A DNA stretch of 16,674 nt, taken from NCBI GenBank assembly GCA_015522395.1, contig WAMH01000203.1:1-16674 (forward strand), written 5' to 3'. A program made the position numbers and the translations under genes. Shown piece after piece: positions 13,986 through 16,674 of this stretch. How positions within the stretch are numbered: position 1 is the first letter of the stretch; each line of letters starts with the position of its first letter. The notes below the pieces were generated by a model that saw only the letters and a list, made by a program, of their open reading frames with translations, was not told where the DNA came from and did not search any database. The stretch is from Thermococcus sp. (GTDB lineage: Archaea; Methanobacteriota_B; Thermococci; Thermococcales; Thermococcaceae).

Positions 13986-14025
13986 CCTATCAGGTTTCAC
14001 AGATTTGTACATTCGTTAAAACTAA

Positions 14026-14043
14026 TTTCGGAAATCGCCGAAA
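14026..14043. repeat. Inverted repeat TTTCGG-N6-CCGAAA at the antiporter operon promoter
   Basis: Six-base arms (14026-14031 and 14038-14043) surround AAATCG; the right arm overlaps the BRE. It is a candidate operator, or it may reflect BRE composition by chance. Confidence 0.4.
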
Positions 14044-14054
14044 AACTTTAAAAG
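14038..14054 (+). promoter_or_regulatory. BRE/TATA promoter of the antiporter-subunit operon
   Basis: CCGAAAAAC (BRE) runs into TTTAAAAG (14047-14054). Transcription should start near 14075, about 27 nt before ATG 14102, and GGGAGG at 14090-14095 serves as the ribosome binding site. No clear T-run terminator lies between the prenyl synthase stop (13985) and this promoter, so readthrough from the upstream operon is possible. Confidence 0.65.
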
Positions 14055-14101
14055 AGCTGTTAGTCTAACCTAATGGGTTTCAGGCTCAGGGAGGGCGGGA
14101 G

Positions 14102-15571
14102 ATGATAGGGCTTCTTGCTACGCTCACCTTCACCGTTCCACTGCTCGGGGGATTAGTGCTCTTCAAGCTGGACGAGAGGAAAGCGGACGCGGTTATGTTA
14201 GGCTCTTTCTTTACCGCCATGCTCCTCCAGTTCGGCGTTTTAATCAAGTACCTGCTCCACCACAATCACAGGACAGTTCACATCGCCTATATGACAACCG
14301 AGAGGCTCGGCGAGGTCTATGGCATCATAATCGATCCGATGAGCGTTTTGATCGGAACGGTCGTCGCCTTAGCTGGCTTCATCTTCATGTTCTACGGAAT
14401 GGAGTACATGAGCGAGAGGAACGTCGGACATCCCGTTGGAAAGGGCCGCGGTCTCTTCTACGCCTGGATGACGCTCTTCGAGGGAGCAACGCTCGGCTTT
14501 ATCTACTCCTCCACCTTCCTCGGCCTGTTGATATTCTTCGAGCTTATGGGGTTAGCGTGCTGGGGTGTGGTCAGCTACTACGGGACTAAAGCTGGGGTGA
14601 GGGCCGGCTTCAAGGCCTTCATAATACCGAACGTCGGGGCGATGATAGGCTTCTACTCGGCGATATACGTCGGTATAACCCAGCTCCACGACCTGAGCCT
14701 CTTCTCGCTCTCTCATGTTTCGGCATCGGTGAAGCCCTGGCTCTTCATAGCACTCCTCATCGCGGGTTACACGAAGAGCGCCCAGTTCCCGACCTATTCC
14801 TGGATTCCGGACGCGATGGAGGCCCCGACTCCAGCCTCTGCCTTCCTCCACGGAGCGGCGATGGTCGAGATGGGCGTTTATTTAGTAGCAAGAGTGCTTC
14901 AGTTCATCGGGCCCCTGCCAACGTGGGTCTTCTACTTCATGGCGGTTATGGTTTCACTGACACTTCTAATCCCGATACTAAACTACCCAGTGCAGAACGA
15001 CGCCAAGAGGCTTCTGGCGTATTCAACCGTGGCAGAGGCAGGAATAATGTTCGTCGGCTTAACCTTCGCATCCCTGGGCCTTGAGGTTGGTTTAAAGGCC
15101 GCCATGTTCCAGCTCACCGCCCACGCCTTCATCAAGGGATTGGCTTTCCTCACCGCCGGAAGCTTTACATACTCCCTCGGGACCCTCGACCTGAGGGGGA
15201 TAAGCGGCCTGAAGGATATTCTTCCAATAAACGCCCTCTCATGGAGCGTCGCGCTCCTCGGCCTTGCCGGTCTTCCGCCGATGGCCATAGCCTTCAGCAA
15301 GGCGGAGCTTTTAGCGGGCTTGGATGCCCTAAAGTTGACCCCCGTGGCGTGGCTCCCAGTCCTCATGGTCTTGGCGGATTCAGCGGTGTTCCTCTGGGTC
15401 GGCGTCAAGTGGATAACCAGGAACGTCTTTGGGAGGAAGAGTGTTGCAAAAGCTAACACCCACCCTATCATAACCGCCTCGCTCGTGCTCCTCCTGATCC
15501 TCGTCTTCATCGTTCCCTACCTGGCCTATCCTCTCGTCCATGAGATAGGCTTCCTCGGGGGTGGCCACTGA
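14102..15571 (+). CDS. NuoL/MrpA-family antiporter-like membrane subunit
   Basis: This 489-residue protein has about 13-14 membrane helices and is of the proton/sodium-conducting subunit family shared by complex I, Mrp antiporters and group 4 hydrogenases. The channel residues are present: Glu147 in FFELMGLACWG, Lys225 in YTKSAQFPTYSWIPDAMEAP, His250 in FLHGAAMVEMGVY, Lys345 in HAFIKGLAFL and Lys400 in IAFSKAEL. AMEAPTPASAFLHGA is the family signature, closest in feel to NuoL. The start ATG follows GGGAGG. It is co-transcribed with a second antiporter-like gene through a TGATG overlap. Which complex they serve (a hydrogenase, a ferredoxin- or quinone-linked oxidoreductase, or an Mrp-type antiporter) depends on genes beyond the window. 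Confidence 0.93.
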   Translation: MIGLLATLTFTVPLLGGLVLFKLDERKADAVMLGSFFTAMLLQFGVLIKYLLHHNHRTVHIAYMTTERLGEVYGIIIDPMSVLIGTVVALAGFIFMFYGMEYMSERNVGHPVGKGRGLFYAWMTLFEGATLGFIYSSTFLGLLIFFELMGLACWGVVSYYGTKAGVRAGFKAFIIPNVGAMIGFYSAIYVGITQLHDLSLFSLSHVSASVKPWLFIALLIAGYTKSAQFPTYSWIPDAMEAPTPASAFLHGAAMVEMGVYLVARVLQFIGPLPTWVFYFMAVMVSLTLLIPILNYPVQNDAKRLLAYSTVAEAGIMFVGLTFASLGLEVGLKAAMFQLTAHAFIKGLAFLTAGSFTYSLGTLDLRGISGLKDILPINALSWSVALLGLAGLPPMAIAFSKAELLAGLDALKLTPVAWLPVLMVLADSAVFLWVGVKWITRNVFGRKSVAKANTHPIITASLVLLLILVFIVPYLAYPLVHEIGFLGGGH

Positions 15572-16674
15572 TGGAGCCGCTCACGATTCTCAACCTGGCA
15601 CTGACACTGCTCTTCACAGGGGCCTTGGTGGCCCTCTTCAGGGGCGGTAGAATAGCTTACATCTTCACGCTCTCCGCATCCGTCCCCATCTTCCTCGTCT
15701 CGATAGCCGGCATTGACGGCTTTAAGGGAGAGGTACTTCCCTTCCTGCCGACCGACGTTGATGTTGACCCGCTCTCGGCCCTCTTCCTGATGGTTCTGGC
15801 TTTCCTCACCTTCGCTCTCTCGCTCTACCTCCTCGACTACAGAGCAAGGGGGGACGAGCGCTACCTCGGCCTTTCCGTCAACATGGCCCTGCTTTCAGCC
15901 CTCCTCTTCTTCACCACGGATGACCTCGAGAGGCTCACCCTGACCTACGAACTCTTCGCCGTCTTCACCTTCGTCCTGATCCTTACCTCCGAGACTAAAG
16001 GCTCAAGGAAGGCGGCGTGGAGGTACATCGTCCTAACCCAGCTCTTCGGCATTATCCCCCTCCTCCTGGCCACTTCCCTGGCACATTCCGCCGGTGCCCT
16101 GACCTTTGAGGAGCTTAGAGAGAACCTCGCGAACCTTCCGGTCGGCCTCTGGGTGATGTATGCCCTCTACCTCTCCGCCTTCCTCGTCAGGGCCGGTGTC
16201 TTCCCATTCCACACATGGGTCGCCCGCGCTTACCGCTCGGTTCCCGGTCCATTCGTACCGGTCTTCATCATCGGGGAGGGACTCGGGTTCTACGGCCTGC
16301 TCAGGCTCACGGAATTCGCCCTTCCAACGTCAAAGATTCTTGGCTACAGCGTGGCCACCCTTGGCGCAGTTTCGGCATTTGCCACGCTCTACGCCTTCCG
16401 CGAGATAAGGCTAAAGAGGAAGTTCGCCCACCACAGCATTATGGACGTTGGAATCGCTTTCTTTGCCCTCGGTGCCTCAATGGTCCTCGGAGGGACCGCG
16501 GGGACGATAGTTCTAATGGGTGCCCTCCTGCACATCCTCTACCAAGCGATTTACAAGAGCGCGGTCTTCTTCGGCCTCGGAGCGATTGAACACTACGGCG
16601 AGGAGCCCAACATATGCTCGCTCAGGAAGCTCCTCAGGGGCCACGTGATTTCTCTCCTCATCTCACTCTCGGCC
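15571..16674 (+). CDS. Second antiporter-like subunit (HyfB/HycC or NuoM type), N-terminal 368 residues
   Basis: The frame opens at ATG 15571, sharing one base with the preceding TGA, and continues open to the last base; I translated it throughout. It begins MEPLTILNLALTLLFTGALV and is strongly hydrophobic. The landmark RAGVFPFHTWVARAYRSVPGP (about 211-231) is the counterpart of the KxxxxPFHxWLPxAH segment of NuoL/M and HycC, with Arg in place of the usual Lys. Later HILYQAIYKSAVFFGLGAI keeps the Lys of the HxxxKxxLFxGAG helix. Glu near TYELFAVFTFV matches the conserved buried Glu of helix 5. The C-terminus is outside the window. It would be a membrane ion-channel subunit pairing with the previous gene product. 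Confidence 0.88.
   Translation, partial: MEPLTILNLALTLLFTGALVALFRGGRIAYIFTLSASVPIFLVSIAGIDGFKGEVLPFLPTDVDVDPLSALFLMVLAFLTFALSLYLLDYRARGDERYLGLSVNMALLSALLFFTTDDLERLTLTYELFAVFTFVLILTSETKGSRKAAWRYIVLTQLFGIIPLLLATSLAHSAGALTFEELRENLANLPVGLWVMYALYLSAFLVRAGVFPFHTWVARAYRSVPGPFVPVFIIGEGLGFYGLLRLTEFALPTSKILGYSVATLGAVSAFATLYAFREIRLKRKFAHHSIMDVGIAFFALGASMVLGGTAGTIVLMGALLHILYQAIYKSAVFFGLGAIEHYGEEPNICSLRKLLRGHVISLLISLSA

Noticed and set aside
1..16674. CRISPR arrays, insertion sequences, tRNA or rRNA genes
   Set aside because: I found no regularly spaced repeats, transposase-like frames, terminal inverted repeats, or cloverleaf/rRNA sequence on either strand; the intergenic gaps are all short.

Overview
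The window looks like a chromosomal segment of a hyperthermophilic euryarchaeon, most likely Thermococcales. The grounds are strong GGAGGTG-type ribosome binding sites, BRE/TATA promoters, T-run terminators, very tight gene packing with TGATG start/stop overlaps, Lys/Glu/Arg-rich proteins, an archaeal lipoprotein binding protein, and Mbh/Mrp/complex I-like membrane subunits at the right edge. The order assignment is inference from style, not from a marker gene.

Left block, minus strand (6156 down to 1): a compact operon with its own BRE/TATA promoter. It encodes a radical SAM/SPASM protein, a lipoprotein substrate-binding protein of the iron-complex/heme/cobalamin class, a second binding protein of the same family with no export signal, a BtuC/FecCD permease, a HemG-like flavodoxin, an ABC ATPase, and a UbiD-family decarboxylase that runs off the window. 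Middle block, minus strand (9103 down to 6265): cytochrome bd oxidase cydA-cydB behind its own promoter, and upstream of it a monocistronic small two-helix membrane protein with its own promoter and terminator.

Right block, plus strand (9253 to 13985): a divergently transcribed operon with a sulfide:quinone oxidoreductase-like flavoprotein, a DUF1641 protein, a ferrochelatase, a small DUF4870-like membrane protein, a secreted-domain/multi-helix membrane protein (DUF3887-like plus YhfC-like) and a long-chain polyprenyl diphosphate synthase. From 14102 a new promoter drives two antiporter-like subunits of the NuoL/M / hydrogenase-4 / Mrp class; the second is cut by the window end.

Read together, the cluster looks like a self-contained oxygen-consuming respiratory island. 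An SQR-like enzyme would feed electrons to a quinone, cytochrome bd would pass them to O2, and the polyprenyl synthase (perhaps with the UbiD protein) would help make the quinone. The ABC importer, HemG-like flavodoxin, ferrochelatase and radical SAM protein would supply heme, possibly from an imported porphyrin. For a lineage usually regarded as strictly anaerobic and mostly lacking heme and quinones this is unusual, and it is the main point of interest in the window.
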